Positions 1 through 7,429 are shown, counted from the first letter of the stretch. The stretch: DNA of 64,000 bases from Bacteroidota bacterium (GCA_026391455.1 JAPLEH010000022.1:1-64000), one strand, 5' to 3'. Notes: generated from the letters alone by a model not told the origin. Numbers and translations: made by a program.

Positions 1-175
1 TAAAAGGAGAATCTTTACGAAAGAAATAGTATAACCCTATTTTTGTACAACAGCTCTTCGAAATAATTACAGAAAACAACCCCAAATCTAAGGGATGGTC
101 AACATCGCAGGATTGGTGGTCAGCATCACAGGATTTTACAAATATTTCTATATCGTCCTCATTCGTTAATTCCAT
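1..175 (-). CDS. possible partial ORF of unknown function, running off the left edge
   Basis: Reading leftwards from an ATG at 175-173 there are 58 codons without a stop up to the window edge. The peptide begins MELTNEDDIEIF and contains the internally repeated stretch CDADHQ-SCDVDH, encoded by the direct repeat at 96-135. It would be divergent from the transposase gene. No family is recognised. An open frame of this length in AT-rich DNA can occur by chance, so this is a tentative call. Confidence 0.3.
   Translation of the reverse strand, partial: MELTNEDDIEIFVKSCDADHQSCDVDHPLDLGLFSVIISKSCCTKIGLYYFFRKDSPF
96..135. repeat. 19-bp imperfect tandem direct repeat
   Basis: TGGTCAACATCGCAGGATT (96-114) and TGGTCAGCATCACAGGATT (117-135) match at 17 of 19 positions with a 21-bp period. 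They lie 60 bp upstream of the transposase start. They could be iterated transposase-binding or terminal sequence, or simply a codon-level repeat in the leftward ORF (21 bp = 7 codons). No inverted copy was found downstream of the transposase. Confidence 0.5.
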
Positions 176-196
176 TAGCCCCCTAATATAATAAAT

Positions 197-1156
197 ATGA
201 CCCACTTCAAAAGCCTTGCAGACGTAGCCAACTACTTTAACCATGAGGATAAAGCCCGTACATTCTTAGAGAAATTGCGCTGGCCGGATGGCCGGATAAT
301 ATGCCCTATTTGCGGGGTTCGTGGTGCTTATCGCATGGGCGATTGCAAAACATATAAATGCAGGGATAAAGATTGCAAAGCCCGATTTTCAGTAACCAAA
401 GGCACTTACTTTGAAAATACAAAACTGCCCCTTGCTAAATGGTTCATGGCTATCTACCTTGTATCTGCACACCGTAAAGGTATTAGCTCCTGCCAGCTTG
501 CCCGTGATCTGAACATAGGACAGAAAGCCGCCTGGTTCGTCCTGCACCGTGTCCGTGAAATGCTCAAAGATGGCTCAGGCACATTCTTAACCGGACTGGT
601 CGAAATTGATGAAACTTATGTGGGCGGAAAGGTTGCCAATATGAGAAAGACAAAGCGCAAACAAATAACCGATGCCGGAATAGATAACAAAACCCCTGTA
701 ATGGGAATGGTGCAACGTGATGGCAAAGCCAAATTGCAGGTAATAGGCAAAAACTCATTTAAGACCGTAATCCACCAAAACGTAAAGAAAGAGGCTATTC
801 TTATCACTGATTCACATACAGGCTATCAGGGATTAGTAAATGAATATGCCGGACATGAAGCCGTAAACCACTCACAGCTTGAATTTAAACGGGGTATCTA
901 CTATACCAACTCCGTAGAAGGGTTTTTCAGCACCTTTAAACGTGGTATAATCGGAATTTACCACCAGATAAGCCCCAAGCATTTACAGCGGTATTGTGAA
1001 GAATTTAGTTATCGTTTCAACTTCCGCAAAATAAAGGACGGGGAAAGGTTTATTAACTGCTTTGAGAACATACAGGGAAGGCTTACCTACAAACAATTAA
1101 TCGGGGAAGGCAGGGAGCCAAAGACTAAGGGCATAGAGTTTATAAACGGGGAATAA
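197..1156 (+). CDS. IS1595-family (ISXO2-like) transposase
   Basis: A 319-residue DDE-type transposase. An N-terminal zinc ribbon carries CPIC (Cys36, Cys39) and Cys55/Cys60. It is followed by a helix-turn-helix-like segment (about residues 85-120) and the ISXO2-like catalytic domain, with VEIDETYVGGK (Asp138), ILITDSHTGY (Asp205) and NSVEGFFSTFKRG (Asn238/Glu241). Length and domain order are normal for the family and the frame is intact, so it could be active. The start at 197 follows an AT-rich stretch without a Shine-Dalgarno, as is common in Bacteroidota. It is followed by two overlapping small ORFs. Confidence 0.93.
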   Translation: MTHFKSLADVANYFNHEDKARTFLEKLRWPDGRIICPICGVRGAYRMGDCKTYKCRDKDCKARFSVTKGTYFENTKLPLAKWFMAIYLVSAHRKGISSCQLARDLNIGQKAAWFVLHRVREMLKDGSGTFLTGLVEIDETYVGGKVANMRKTKRKQITDAGIDNKTPVMGMVQRDGKAKLQVIGKNSFKTVIHQNVKKEAILITDSHTGYQGLVNEYAGHEAVNHSQLEFKRGIYYTNSVEGFFSTFKRGIIGIYHQISPKHLQRYCEEFSYRFNFRKIKDGERFINCFENIQGRLTYKQLIGEGREPKTKGIEFINGE

Positions 1157-1170
1157 TTTATCTTTATGGG

Positions 1171-1293
1171 ATGGCAACTAAAAAGAAAGCAGCTAAGAAA
1201 AAAGGGAAATACAATATTACCATCAAAACGGATTTATCCTTTGAACAGCTTATGCAGCTTGCTATAAATAAACCTCCCAAGAAAAAGAAATGA
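1171..1293 (+). CDS. 40-residue lysine-rich small protein, IS passenger
   Basis: ATG at 1171, 40 codons, TGA at 1291-1293. The peptide starts MATKKKAAKKKGKYNITIK, has a short hydrophobic-acidic middle (FEQLMQLAIN) and ends in PPKKKK; 15 of 40 residues are lysine. It begins 14 bp after the transposase stop and its stop overlaps the next start (ATGA at 1290-1293), suggesting translational coupling. The basic termini suggest nucleic-acid binding, but no function is known to me. It may be an accessory protein of the IS. Confidence 0.55.
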   Translation: MATKKKAAKKKGKYNITIKTDLSFEQLMQLAINKPPKKKK

Positions 1294-1853
1294 ATATACT
1301 CTGTATTGTTAAAACCTATGAACAACAAAACCAATTTGAGTATGAAAAGCTTTGCGAGGAATTAGAACACGTTCCAACGACCGGCTCTTTTATTAAAATA
1401 ATTTTCTGTAACAAGGAGACTGGCGGCAGCCATGAACAAGTGTTATTTCAAGTCAGTAAAAGAGCCATAATGAACCCAGTAGATTTAATTAACAATGAGT
1501 ATTTCACTAAAAGCAAATGCCATTTTACCTGTATATTAAATGCGGTTCCCGACAGTAAATTTTACCGAAATGTTGATTTATTGTTAAGCGGATATTTTGT
1601 AAACGGTTCACCAGATTTTAGGCAGAAGCTAAAAGAAGAAAATACATTTTATATTCAGCCATCACATAGAGACAGCCCGCCTATTGAATATGTATTAGGA
1701 ACGTCCCCGGTAAAAGGTGATGTAATAGAGTGGAAAGGCGGATGGGCATTAGTGGAAGCGATAGAACAAAGAGACAAGAAAACAATAGTGTTTATACAAC
1801 AGTGTAATTTACCGCTTTTGCAAGTTGAAAGTAAATACCCTACCAACTTTTAG
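1290..1853 (+). CDS. hypothetical protein (187 aa)
   Basis: No family recognised. It is a soluble-looking protein without signal peptide or membrane segment, with mixed alpha/beta character and a C-terminal region rich in beta-like segments (VIEWKGGWALVEAIEQRDKKTIVFI). Its start overlaps the stop of the lysine-rich ORF by 4 bp, so it is probably co-translated with it and belongs to the same inserted unit. Base composition is AT-rich compared with genes to the right, consistent with acquisition with the IS or with an older mobile element. Confidence 0.6.
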   Translation: MNILCIVKTYEQQNQFEYEKLCEELEHVPTTGSFIKIIFCNKETGGSHEQVLFQVSKRAIMNPVDLINNEYFTKSKCHFTCILNAVPDSKFYRNVDLLLSGYFVNGSPDFRQKLKEENTFYIQPSHRDSPPIEYVLGTSPVKGDVIEWKGGWALVEAIEQRDKKTIVFIQQCNLPLLQVESKYPTNF

Positions 1854-2070
1854 TATTGCTATCCAGTTTTTTATAGAAGTCCATGTGAGCCCTCACATAC
1901 AAGTCAGGGACTTGCATAAACTCCAATATATCAGACCAGCGGTATATTAATTCAGGATTTAAAACAGGAAGGCTTATTTCCTTTGGTTGACAAGCTATAA
2001 GCTGCTCTTTAAGGGCAAGCAATTCTTCCTTAGTTGCAAACCGCTTCCCCTCTACCCCTACTTCTACCAT
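1840..2070 (-). CDS. hypothetical small protein (76 aa)
   Basis: A 76-residue ORF starting MVEVGVEGKRFATKEELLALK, convergent with and overlapping the 3' end of the 187-residue gene by 14 bp. The composition is protein-like: a charged amphipathic helix around residues 12-28, then LPVLNPELIYRWSDILEFMQVPDLYVRAHMDFYKKLD. The pattern is reminiscent of small mobile-element helper or DNA-binding proteins, but no specific family can be named. It sits next to the IS1595 unit in the accessory patch. Confidence 0.45.
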   Translation of the reverse strand: MVEVGVEGKRFATKEELLALKEQLIACQPKEISLPVLNPELIYRWSDILEFMQVPDLYVRAHMDFYKKLDSNTKSW

Positions 2071-2200
2071 TTTTCAATTCAATTGAAGTTATTAGTCCTG
2101 ATTTTCGGATTCCCAGGATTACACTTGTTGTTGAATTTCAGACGCTTTGGAGTGTATTATTGAACTTGCGTATTATATATACACATTGATATGTGTACCC

Positions 2201-2244
2201 TACTTATATATTGAAATTGCGTTCCGCATGAAAATATATAAGTA
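2201..2244. repeat. perfect 12-bp inverted repeat with 20-bp spacer
   Basis: TACTTATATATT at 2201-2212 is the exact reverse complement of AATATATAAGTA at 2233-2244. It is preceded by another perfect short hairpin (2180-2197, 7-bp stem, TGAT loop). The arms are AT-only, so they may be a protein-binding dyad rather than an RNA terminator; there is no adjacent T-run. Confidence 0.6.
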
Positions 2245-2445
2245 GAAGCTTTCCAAATCTTTCTTTATTCACAACTAACTACGAAAAGCAAACCCCGCTA
2301 TGCAACAAGTGCAAAACGGGGTAAACTTTTCATTATCTTCGCTACGTCCTTTGCGAAGGATAGATTTAGGGGAGAAATGCTACTAAGGAGTAAGCAATCC
2401 AACACTGTAAATCTGATGACGGGCAAAGTATCAATCCTAAATCGG

Positions 2446-2478
2446 CGGTCAGGTGTTAACAGCACTTGACCGTTTTTT
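2446..2478 (+). terminator. rho-independent terminator-like hairpin
   Basis: CGGTCAGGTG - TTAACAG - CACTTGACCG (10-bp stem with one G-U pair, 7-nt loop) followed immediately by TTTTTT. It reads rightwards but no protein-coding gene lies just upstream on that strand, so it may end a small RNA transcribed from about 2280-2440. Confidence 0.7.
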
Positions 2479-2901
2479 AAAAATCCGCCGTGACACAGGT
2501 TAACGGTTTCCGAGACCGGGGCAGCAACTTTGCTGCCTTTCCTGTTTCTGCCCTAAAATTAGGAATAAATACATCAATTCCCAAATTTATGAACAAGTGA
2601 AGTTTGCCTGAAATTTTACTTTAAGTAATCCCGGTTGGCGCATTACAACTACATGGTTTTCACCTTTATACCAAACCCTATCACCTGTTAGCCTGTATTT
2701 TTCTTTAATACAACTCCTATTTAAAGGAATGATTAAGAGGGGATTGGTATATGTGGGAAGTAATGGCCACCTACCCTCCTGTTCTGCGCCCCCATTTATG
2801 CGCCTAACCTCCCCTCCCCCCCTATTCCCCTTCCATTGCTTTTTGTTATTACAAATGTTTTAACCCCGTCTCAACAACCCCTTTCTTATTTTGCACATCC
2901 G

Positions 2902-3378
2902 ATGAATATGATGAAAAAATTCAACCTGATCGCCCTCCCGCTCCTCCTGGTCATTTTCCTGAGCGCCTGCGGGCATATCCGGGAGCCCGAGTTCAAAGGG
3001 ATCAAAAACGTGAGCACCGACCACTTCAGTTTTCGAGACCCGCTGCTCCGGCTCGAACTGAGCTACTTCAACCCCAACCGCTCCGGCCTGAAGATCAAAT
3101 ACGCCGAAGGTGATGCCTGGGCCGACGGTGAATTCATCGGTCATTTTACCATGGACACCCTGGTTCGAATCAGCGGGGAAAGTGATTTCATCCTGCCCGT
3201 GCAGTTCAAACCCGACCTGAAGCCACTGCTCAAAAACTCGCTGCAGACACTGCTGGGTCAGGCCGCTCAGTTGAAGATTGAAGGGAAAGCCCGGGTGGGG
3301 AAAGGAATGATCTATGTGAACTACCCGATACGCTATGAAGGCAAGCATAGCCTCAGCGAACTGCTCGGCCACAGATGA
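2902..3378 (+). CDS. LEA type 2-like lipoprotein
   Basis: A lipoprotein with a hydrophobic signal (FNLIALPLLLVIFLSAC) whose lipobox LSAC places the lipidated cysteine about 20 residues in, followed by a water-stress/LEA2-like (WHy) beta domain. The domain carries the typical NPN-type segment (LSYFNPNRSGLKIKYAEGDAW) and the alternating strands of that fold. LEA2 domains are thought to stabilise envelope components or aid in desiccation, and the exact role here is unknown. The frame is open further upstream (to 2836), but ATG at 2902 or 2908 immediately precedes the basic MMKK signal start. It stands alone, and is GC-richer than the accessory patch to its left. Confidence 0.75.
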   Translation: MNMMKKFNLIALPLLLVIFLSACGHIREPEFKGIKNVSTDHFSFRDPLLRLELSYFNPNRSGLKIKYAEGDAWADGEFIGHFTMDTLVRISGESDFILPVQFKPDLKPLLKNSLQTLLGQAAQLKIEGKARVGKGMIYVNYPIRYEGKHSLSELLGHR

Positions 3379-3696
3379 ACACAGATAGACACAAATGAAT
3401 ACATTGCCTGCGGCAAGGATTTAAGCCACTAATGACACGAATGGCACAAATAAGGCAAATGCCTGCCTGGCGGCAGGGAATTTAGCCACGAATTACACTA
3501 ATTGCGCTAATGAATACAGCCGAAGGCTTTATTGCTCCCAAAGCTCCATTCCTCAGCGTGACCAAAAAATCCCCAATAAGCGCTGATTTAAAAAAATGAA
3601 ATGGCTCATCATAGCAAATAAAAAAGCGACAGGGTCACTATCGCTTATTAAATTCTATGTTTGAAAAATTGCCTTTGAGTCAATCTTTACCGCTTA
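3379..3696. repeat. intergenic dispersed-repeat region with GCC-ACxAATxxCAC motifs and short palindromes
   Basis: No gene. Two diverged copies of a repeat occur: GCCACTAATGACACGAATGG (about 3424-3443) and GCCACGAATTACACTAATTG (about 3485-3504). They alternate with small palindromes TTGCCTGCGGCAA (about 3405) and CCTGCCTGGCGGCAGG (about 3463-3478). A similar palindrome, CCTGACGGCGGTCAGG, occurs near 46037. These resemble low-complexity intergenic repeats common in Bacteroidota genomes. Their function is unknown. Confidence 0.55.
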
Positions 3697-4110
3697 TTAA
3701 TTCCCATTTGGAGCGGGAGCCGGGGCTGGCGGCGGAGGGGGTGGTGTTTTGGGTTTGGGATGTCCTCCCCCGTCCTCATACTTTTTACAGGTCTTCGGCA
3801 GGCGGTTATACGCATCTTCTGTAGCCGGCACATCATCTGCATCGTAGCCGCAGTTGGCAATCGCCGTCTTGATCTGCTCAATATCCGTACGGTCGGTGAG
3901 GTACTTTACTTTGGTCTCTCCCTTCCGGTAATTGACATTGATCTCAATCACCCCATCATAGCGCTTCAAATAGGTCTCGATCCTGGTCTTACAGTTTTCA
4001 CATAATGCATTGGGCGTTTTTATGGTCGCGGTAAGGATGGCCTTGGTCTGGGCCTGCGTAGCCACCGATAAACCCAACATGATAAATGCTGCTACAAGTA
4101 TTTTCTTCAT
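3697..4110 (-). CDS. secreted heavy-metal-associated (HMA) domain protein with proline-rich tail
   Basis: A 137-residue exported protein. A signal peptide (MKKILVAAFIMLGLSVATQAQ) precedes an HMA/ferredoxin-like fold with the metal-binding pair CENC (Cys37, Cys40), the beta strand GVIEINVNYRKGETKVKY and the closing NCGYDADD. HMA domains bind Cu(I), Hg(II) or similar soft metals through the two cysteines. The C-terminus is an unusual KPKTPPPPPPAPAPAP tail, possibly a spacer to the envelope. It lies downstream of pyrE with an 83-bp gap and probably has its own transcript. The substrate metal cannot be inferred. Confidence 0.85.
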   Translation of the reverse strand: MKKILVAAFIMLGLSVATQAQTKAILTATIKTPNALCENCKTRIETYLKRYDGVIEINVNYRKGETKVKYLTDRTDIEQIKTAIANCGYDADDVPATEDAYNRLPKTCKKYEDGGGHPKPKTPPPPPPAPAPAPNGN

Positions 4111-4193
4111 CCGGTACTATTTATGTCTGTAAAATTATGCCTTCCACTATTTCATTATTCCGGCGATACCCATTTTAGCCTTTTTTTAATCGC

Positions 4194-4829
4194 TCATTTT
4201 GGCCCCTGCCATCCACCGGGATCTTCCCGCCATTGCATCAGTAATTCCTGCTGCTCTCCGGTGATCATCCCTTTTTGCACGGCCAACGTGAGCAAGGATG
4301 GATAATCCGTAAGTGAATAATAAGCTAATGATGCAGCTTCAAAGGTTTCGGTTGCAACCGGGAATCCGTACGTAAAGATGGATACCATGCCCACCACTTC
4401 CAGCCCCGCAGCCTTCAGCACTTCCACCACCTGCATACTGCTCTTGCCGGTTGATACCAGGTCTTCCACCACCACCACTTTCTGACCGGCCTCATACGCC
4501 CCCTCTATCTGATTGCCCAGGCCATGTTCTTTGGGTTTGGGACGCACATAGATATATGGCAATTTCAACTGATCGGCTGCCATAGCCCCCCAGGCAATAC
4601 CGGCCGTAGCCACACCGGCCAATTTTTCCGCATCCGGAAATTTTTCAAAGATCACATTACACATTTCCGATTTAATATAATCCCGGATATAAGGAAAAGA
4701 CAGCACCTTACGATTATCACAATAGATCGGGCTCTTCCAGCCACTGGCCCAGGTAAAAGGCTGATCCGGACTCAATTTTACCGCATTGGCCTGCAATAAT
4801 TTTCCGGCTACAAGTGTTGCATCAGTCAT
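4194..4829 (-). CDS. pyrE: orotate phosphoribosyltransferase
   Basis: PyrE condenses orotate with PRPP to give OMP, the fifth step of de novo UMP synthesis. The type I PRTase signature VVVVEDLVSTGKSS spans residues 118-131. The N-terminal substrate-binding hood includes FTWASGWKSPIYCDNR, and RPKPKEHGLGNQIEG is the flexible catalytic loop with its lysines. The length of 211 residues is normal. The ATG at 4829 sits 4 bp downstream of a -7-like TACCTTCG element. Other pyrimidine genes (pyrB, pyrR) lie 3-4 kb away on the same strand but are separated by unrelated genes. Confidence 0.95.
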   Translation of the reverse strand: MTDATLVAGKLLQANAVKLSPDQPFTWASGWKSPIYCDNRKVLSFPYIRDYIKSEMCNVIFEKFPDAEKLAGVATAGIAWGAMAADQLKLPYIYVRPKPKEHGLGNQIEGAYEAGQKVVVVEDLVSTGKSSMQVVEVLKAAGLEVVGMVSIFTYGFPVATETFEAASLAYYSLTDYPSLLTLAVQKGMITGEQQELLMQWREDPGGWQGPK

Positions 4830-4833
4830 GCTG

Positions 4834-4841
4834 CGAAGGTA
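4834..4841 (-). promoter_or_regulatory. -7-like promoter element TACCTTCG upstream of pyrE
   Basis: On the minus strand TACCTTCG lies 4 bp before the pyrE ATG, one base from the Bacteroidetes -7 consensus TAnnTTTG. The same octamer occurs just upstream of prfB, nrnA and folP here. The distance suggests a very short or absent leader. No clear -33 TTTG. Confidence 0.45.
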
Positions 4842-4871
4842 GATAATTTGGTATATTGCTGGAGAAAAAGG

Positions 4872-5092
4872 ATGTACGGGGTACGAGGTACGGTGTTAGA
4901 TGTACGAGGTACGATGTTTGGTGTTTTCGGATTTCGGTTTTCGGTTTTAGATTGGCTTTGATTCAGAGAGGTAGCGTTGAAGCACCATTGACATTTCACT
5001 ATTGACTATTCACTACTCTATAACTATCGGGTCATCATTGACAATTCACAATTCACTATTCACTACCCGATAACTATCGGGTCACTATTCTC
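4872..5092. repeat. intergenic repeats: GTACGA(T/G)GT family and TTCACTATTCAC family
   Basis: 4872-4920 contains repeated GTACG(A/G)GGTACG and TAGATGTACGAGGTACGATG units, the same family as at 7278-7425. 4987-5092 contains repeated CATTGACAATTCACAATTC and ACTATTCACTAC units with two ATAACTATCGGGTCA copies, the second forming CCCGAT-AACT-ATCGGG. Related TTCACTATTCAC tracts recur near 37100-37220 and 53077-53165. No ORF. Confidence 0.65.
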
Positions 5093-5097
5093 TCAAT

Positions 5098-5724
5098 ATG
5101 CAAATAAAAATATTTTTCGGAGACAAGCCCCTTTTCCTTTGTGATGAAGTGGACAGCAGCATTGAGCCTTTTGTACACCATGATGATGCCATATTCATTG
5201 ACGAACTGGATGCACATACGGTCAAATCCATGATCCATGAAATGCAACTGGAAAAGATTCATGCCGGGGTATTCCTGCACCCGGACCTGGAGGAATTGAA
5301 AAAGGCTTTCTTTAAAAAGTTTACCCTTATTCAGGCAGCGGGCGGGCTCGTGTTCAATGAACACCAGGAGCTTTTATTAATCCATCGCATGGGTAAGTGG
5401 GACCTTCCCAAGGGAAAACTGGATAAAGGGGAAAAACTGGAAGCCTGCGCCATCCGCGAAGTGGAAGAAGAGACCGGTCTGCGCAATATCACTTTGCTGG
5501 CGCCCCTGCTCATCACCTGGCATACCTACCATGAAGGCACTAAATTCATATTGAAGGAATCACATTGGTATAAAATGTCCGTAAGCGGCCCTCAGGAACT
5601 GGTGCCCCAAACGGAAGAAGATATTCACCTGATCAAATGGGTGAAAAAAGAAGAACTTGCCCCCTACGCAGCGGAGGCCTTCCCTTCCATCAGAGATGTT
5701 TTAGAGGCTGGCCTTTACAAATGA
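5098..5724 (+). CDS. NUDIX hydrolase
   Basis: A 208-residue protein with an N-terminal domain of about 75 residues (unassigned) and a C-terminal Nudix domain. The Nudix box occupies residues 106-128 (GKLDKGEKLEACAIREVEEE, then TGL), with REVEEE supplying the metal-binding glutamates. Nudix enzymes hydrolyse nucleoside diphosphates linked to another moiety, and the substrate is not evident. The WDLPKGKLDKGE segment resembles diadenosine-polyphosphate/phosphohydrolase-type members. The start lies directly after the TTCACTATTCAC-type repeat. The 3' end overlaps the convergent thioesterase gene by 24 bp. Confidence 0.88.
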   Translation: MQIKIFFGDKPLFLCDEVDSSIEPFVHHDDAIFIDELDAHTVKSMIHEMQLEKIHAGVFLHPDLEELKKAFFKKFTLIQAAGGLVFNEHQELLLIHRMGKWDLPKGKLDKGEKLEACAIREVEEETGLRNITLLAPLLITWHTYHEGTKFILKESHWYKMSVSGPQELVPQTEEDIHLIKWVKKEELAPYAAEAFPSIRDVLEAGLYK

Positions 5725-6153
5725 TTCTTTGCGTGGTACCACCGCCACGGTAAGCCTGCTTACACATACCAGTTTATCCTGTTCATCATAAATTTTTATA
5801 TCCCACACATGGGTATTCGCTCCCAGGTGAAGAGGCTTCGCAATACCTGTTACAAATCCTTCGCGGGCACTGCGCACATGATTGGCATTGATCTCCATGC
5901 CTACACAATAGAACCGGTCGTGATCCACTACCATAGCGGCCGCCACACTCCCAATGGTTTCCGATAATACACAGGAAGCTCCGCCATGCAATAATCCATA
6001 CGGTTGACGGGTACGATGATCCACCGGCATTTTTGCCTTTAGATAATCTTCGCCCAGTTCTACCCATTCAATGCCAATATATTCCCCCATGGTTCCTTTG
6101 CCCAGATTGCCAAAATCGGATAAGGTAAGATCTTTCTTAAACCAGATATTCAT
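5701..6153 (-). CDS. hotdog-fold acyl-CoA thioesterase, YdiI/MenI-like
   Basis: A 150-residue PaaI-type hotdog thioesterase. PVDHRTRQPYGLLHGGA carries the conserved HGG, followed by SCVLSETIGSVAA with the catalytic acid region and EINANHVRSAREG. This closely follows the pattern of E. coli YdiI/MenI, which hydrolyses 1,4-dihydroxy-2-naphthoyl-CoA in menaquinone synthesis, a role that suits a Bacteroidota cell and the UbiD decarboxylase at the right edge. The assignment of substrate is inference. It overlaps the upstream phosphoesterase stop by 4 bp (6150-6153), indicating coupling in a coaD-led operon. Confidence 0.85.
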   Translation of the reverse strand: MNIWFKKDLTLSDFGNLGKGTMGEYIGIEWVELGEDYLKAKMPVDHRTRQPYGLLHGGASCVLSETIGSVAAAMVVDHDRFYCVGMEINANHVRSAREGFVTGIAKPLHLGANTHVWDIKIYDEQDKLVCVSRLTVAVVPRKESFVKASL

Positions 6154-6791
6154 AGTTCAGTTTTATTATATTCAAAAATCACCGGAGCATTCTCCAAACT
6201 GTACCGCTCATTCAGCACACTTGCATTAATATACGAAGTGTTGCCCTCTTTTATCAGACCATAACCTTCGTGTATATGCCCGAATATATGAAATGCGGGC
6301 TGAACTTCTTCCACCCGTTGCAAGAGATCAGCGCAACCGGTATGTAAACCACCCGCCACCTGATCCAGTTTACCCAACGGAGGTCCGTGTGTAACCAATA
6401 TATCCGTTTCGGCTGGAATCATATCCCAGTGCGTTCGGATATCCATCCCCCGGTTTCGGTTGAATGCCCAATTATTAAACCACGGGGTGATCGGTGACCC
6501 CCATATATGAATTCCTTCCAGCTCAATTCCGGTGTCATTGAGATAAATAATGCTATCCGGGATCAATTTAAATATTTCTGCGTCACTGTTTTTTTCAAAA
6601 TAAAAATCATGATTGCCTGCGATGAATAGTTTATACCGGTAAGGCAAACTTTCAAACCATTCTAGGAAATACAGAATTTCTGATCTGTTTCCTCTTCCGG
6701 ATATATCACCGGCATGAATAATCATATCAGCTTCCGGCAACCGGAGTGATGTATGCTTTCCGTGCGTATCGGAAATAGCCAGGAATTTCAA
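6150..6791 (-). CDS. metallophosphoesterase (calcineurin-like)
   Basis: A 213-residue phosphoesterase with the family's metal ligands: ISDTHG at the N-terminus, MIIHAGDISGRG, FIAGNHD, VTHGPP and FHIFGHIHEG. It resembles the UPF0046/MPPED class, and the substrate is unknown. The start codon is TTG at 6791-6789: there is an in-frame TAA three codons upstream, and any later start would delete the essential D-x-H motif. It begins 6 bp after coaD and overlaps the thioesterase start by 4 bp, so it is the middle gene of a three-gene operon. Confidence 0.88.
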   Translation of the reverse strand: MKFLAISDTHGKHTSLRLPEADMIIHAGDISGRGNRSEILYFLEWFESLPYRYKLFIAGNHDFYFEKNSDAEIFKLIPDSIIYLNDTGIELEGIHIWGSPITPWFNNWAFNRNRGMDIRTHWDMIPAETDILVTHGPPLGKLDQVAGGLHTGCADLLQRVEEVQPAFHIFGHIHEGYGLIKEGNTSYINASVLNERYSLENAPVIFEYNKTEL

Positions 6792-6797
6792 GGCTGA

Positions 6798-7265
6798 TTA
6801 CTTTAAAAGGGAATTAATGACCGCTTCCGGAAGAAAAGGGCTTGCATCGCCTCCGTTTTTAATGATATCGCGTACGATGGTGGATGCCACGGAAGTGTAT
6901 TTGGGTTCACCGGTGAGAAAAACGGTCTCTATCGTTTTATCTAACGTGCGGTTGGCATCCGCAATGGTTTTTTCATATTCAAAATCACTCACGTATCGGA
7001 TTCCCCGCAGTATGAAATTGGCCCCGATCTTTTTGCAGAAATTGATGGTGAGTCCTTCATACACGGCACCTTCCACCCGCTCTTCATCTTTATATATTTC
7101 TTTTATCCATAAGGCCCGCTGTTCGGGGGTAAACATGGGCGTTTTAGAAGTATTGATACCTATTCCCACCACGATCTTATCAAACAAAGGGAGGGCCCGG
7201 TTAATGATGTCCACGTGACCGAGTGTAACAGGATCAAATGTACCGGGGAAGAGACATATACGCAT
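6798..7265 (-). CDS. coaD: pantetheine-phosphate adenylyltransferase
   Basis: CoaD transfers AMP from ATP to 4'-phosphopantetheine, the penultimate step of coenzyme A synthesis. The nucleotidyltransferase motif FPGTFDPVTLGHVDII at residues 6-21 contains the T/HxGH signature. ILRGIRYVSDFEYE and SVASTIVRDIIKNGGD are the other family blocks. The length of 155 residues is typical. It heads the operon with the phosphoesterase and the hotdog thioesterase, which fits a link to CoA-ester metabolism. Confidence 0.95.
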   Translation of the reverse strand: MRICLFPGTFDPVTLGHVDIINRALPLFDKIVVGIGINTSKTPMFTPEQRALWIKEIYKDEERVEGAVYEGLTINFCKKIGANFILRGIRYVSDFEYEKTIADANRTLDKTIETVFLTGEPKYTSVASTIVRDIIKNGGDASPFLPEAVINSLLK

Positions 7266-7277
7266 AAAGTTATGTTA

Positions 7278-7425
7278 GATGAGCGATGTTAGATGTACGA
7301 TTTTAGAAGTACGATGTTATTTGTACGATGTTATTTGTACGATGTTGTTGTCGTATGAATGATGATTTCAGGCACCAGCCATTCTGGTCTGCCGGATATC
7401 GAACATCGTACATCAAACATCGTAC
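7278..7425. repeat. GTACGATGT-type intergenic repeats between pyrB and coaD
   Basis: GTACGAT(G/T)TTA units occur four to five times on the plus strand in 7278-7345. Reverse-complement copies (AACATCGTACATCAAACATCGTAC) lie at about 7402-7425, so the region can fold into a long imperfect hairpin separating pyrB from coaD. The same unit is found upstream of pyrE (4872-4920). Confidence 0.6.
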
Positions 7426-7429
7426 AATA

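Larger units (their letters stand above)
197..1293 (+). mobile_element. IS1595-family insertion sequence (coding extent; ends unresolved)
   Basis: The minimal extent is the transposase plus the overlapping-strand small lysine-rich ORF that follows it by 14 bp. No convincing terminal inverted repeats or target duplication could be paired by eye, so the element may be degenerate or its ends may differ from those searched for. The neighbourhood (1-2.8 kb) is more AT-rich than the rest of the window, consistent with an accessory insertion. Confidence 0.5.
2071..2835. other. 765-bp hairpin-rich non-coding stretch
   Basis: No convincing gene. It holds several inverted repeats: 2180-2186/2191-2197 (TACACAT/ATGTGTA), 2201-2212/2233-2244 (12 bp perfect), an ACCCCG...CGGGGT pairing around 2295-2331, CTTCGC...GCGAAG around 2339-2358, the terminator at 2446-2478, and GGCAGCAACTTTGCTGCC near 2520-2538. 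Such a density of structured segments could reflect a non-coding RNA or remnants of a mobile-element end. I cannot assign a class. Confidence 0.5.

Noticed and set aside
2280-2480. tRNA or tmRNA gene
   Set aside because: No cloverleaf, T-loop GGTTCGA or 3' CCA-type acceptor pairing could be found; only unrelated hairpins.
2860-3372. 170-residue leftward ORF
   Set aside because: Antisense to the LEA-type lipoprotein, which has a clear lipobox and domain.
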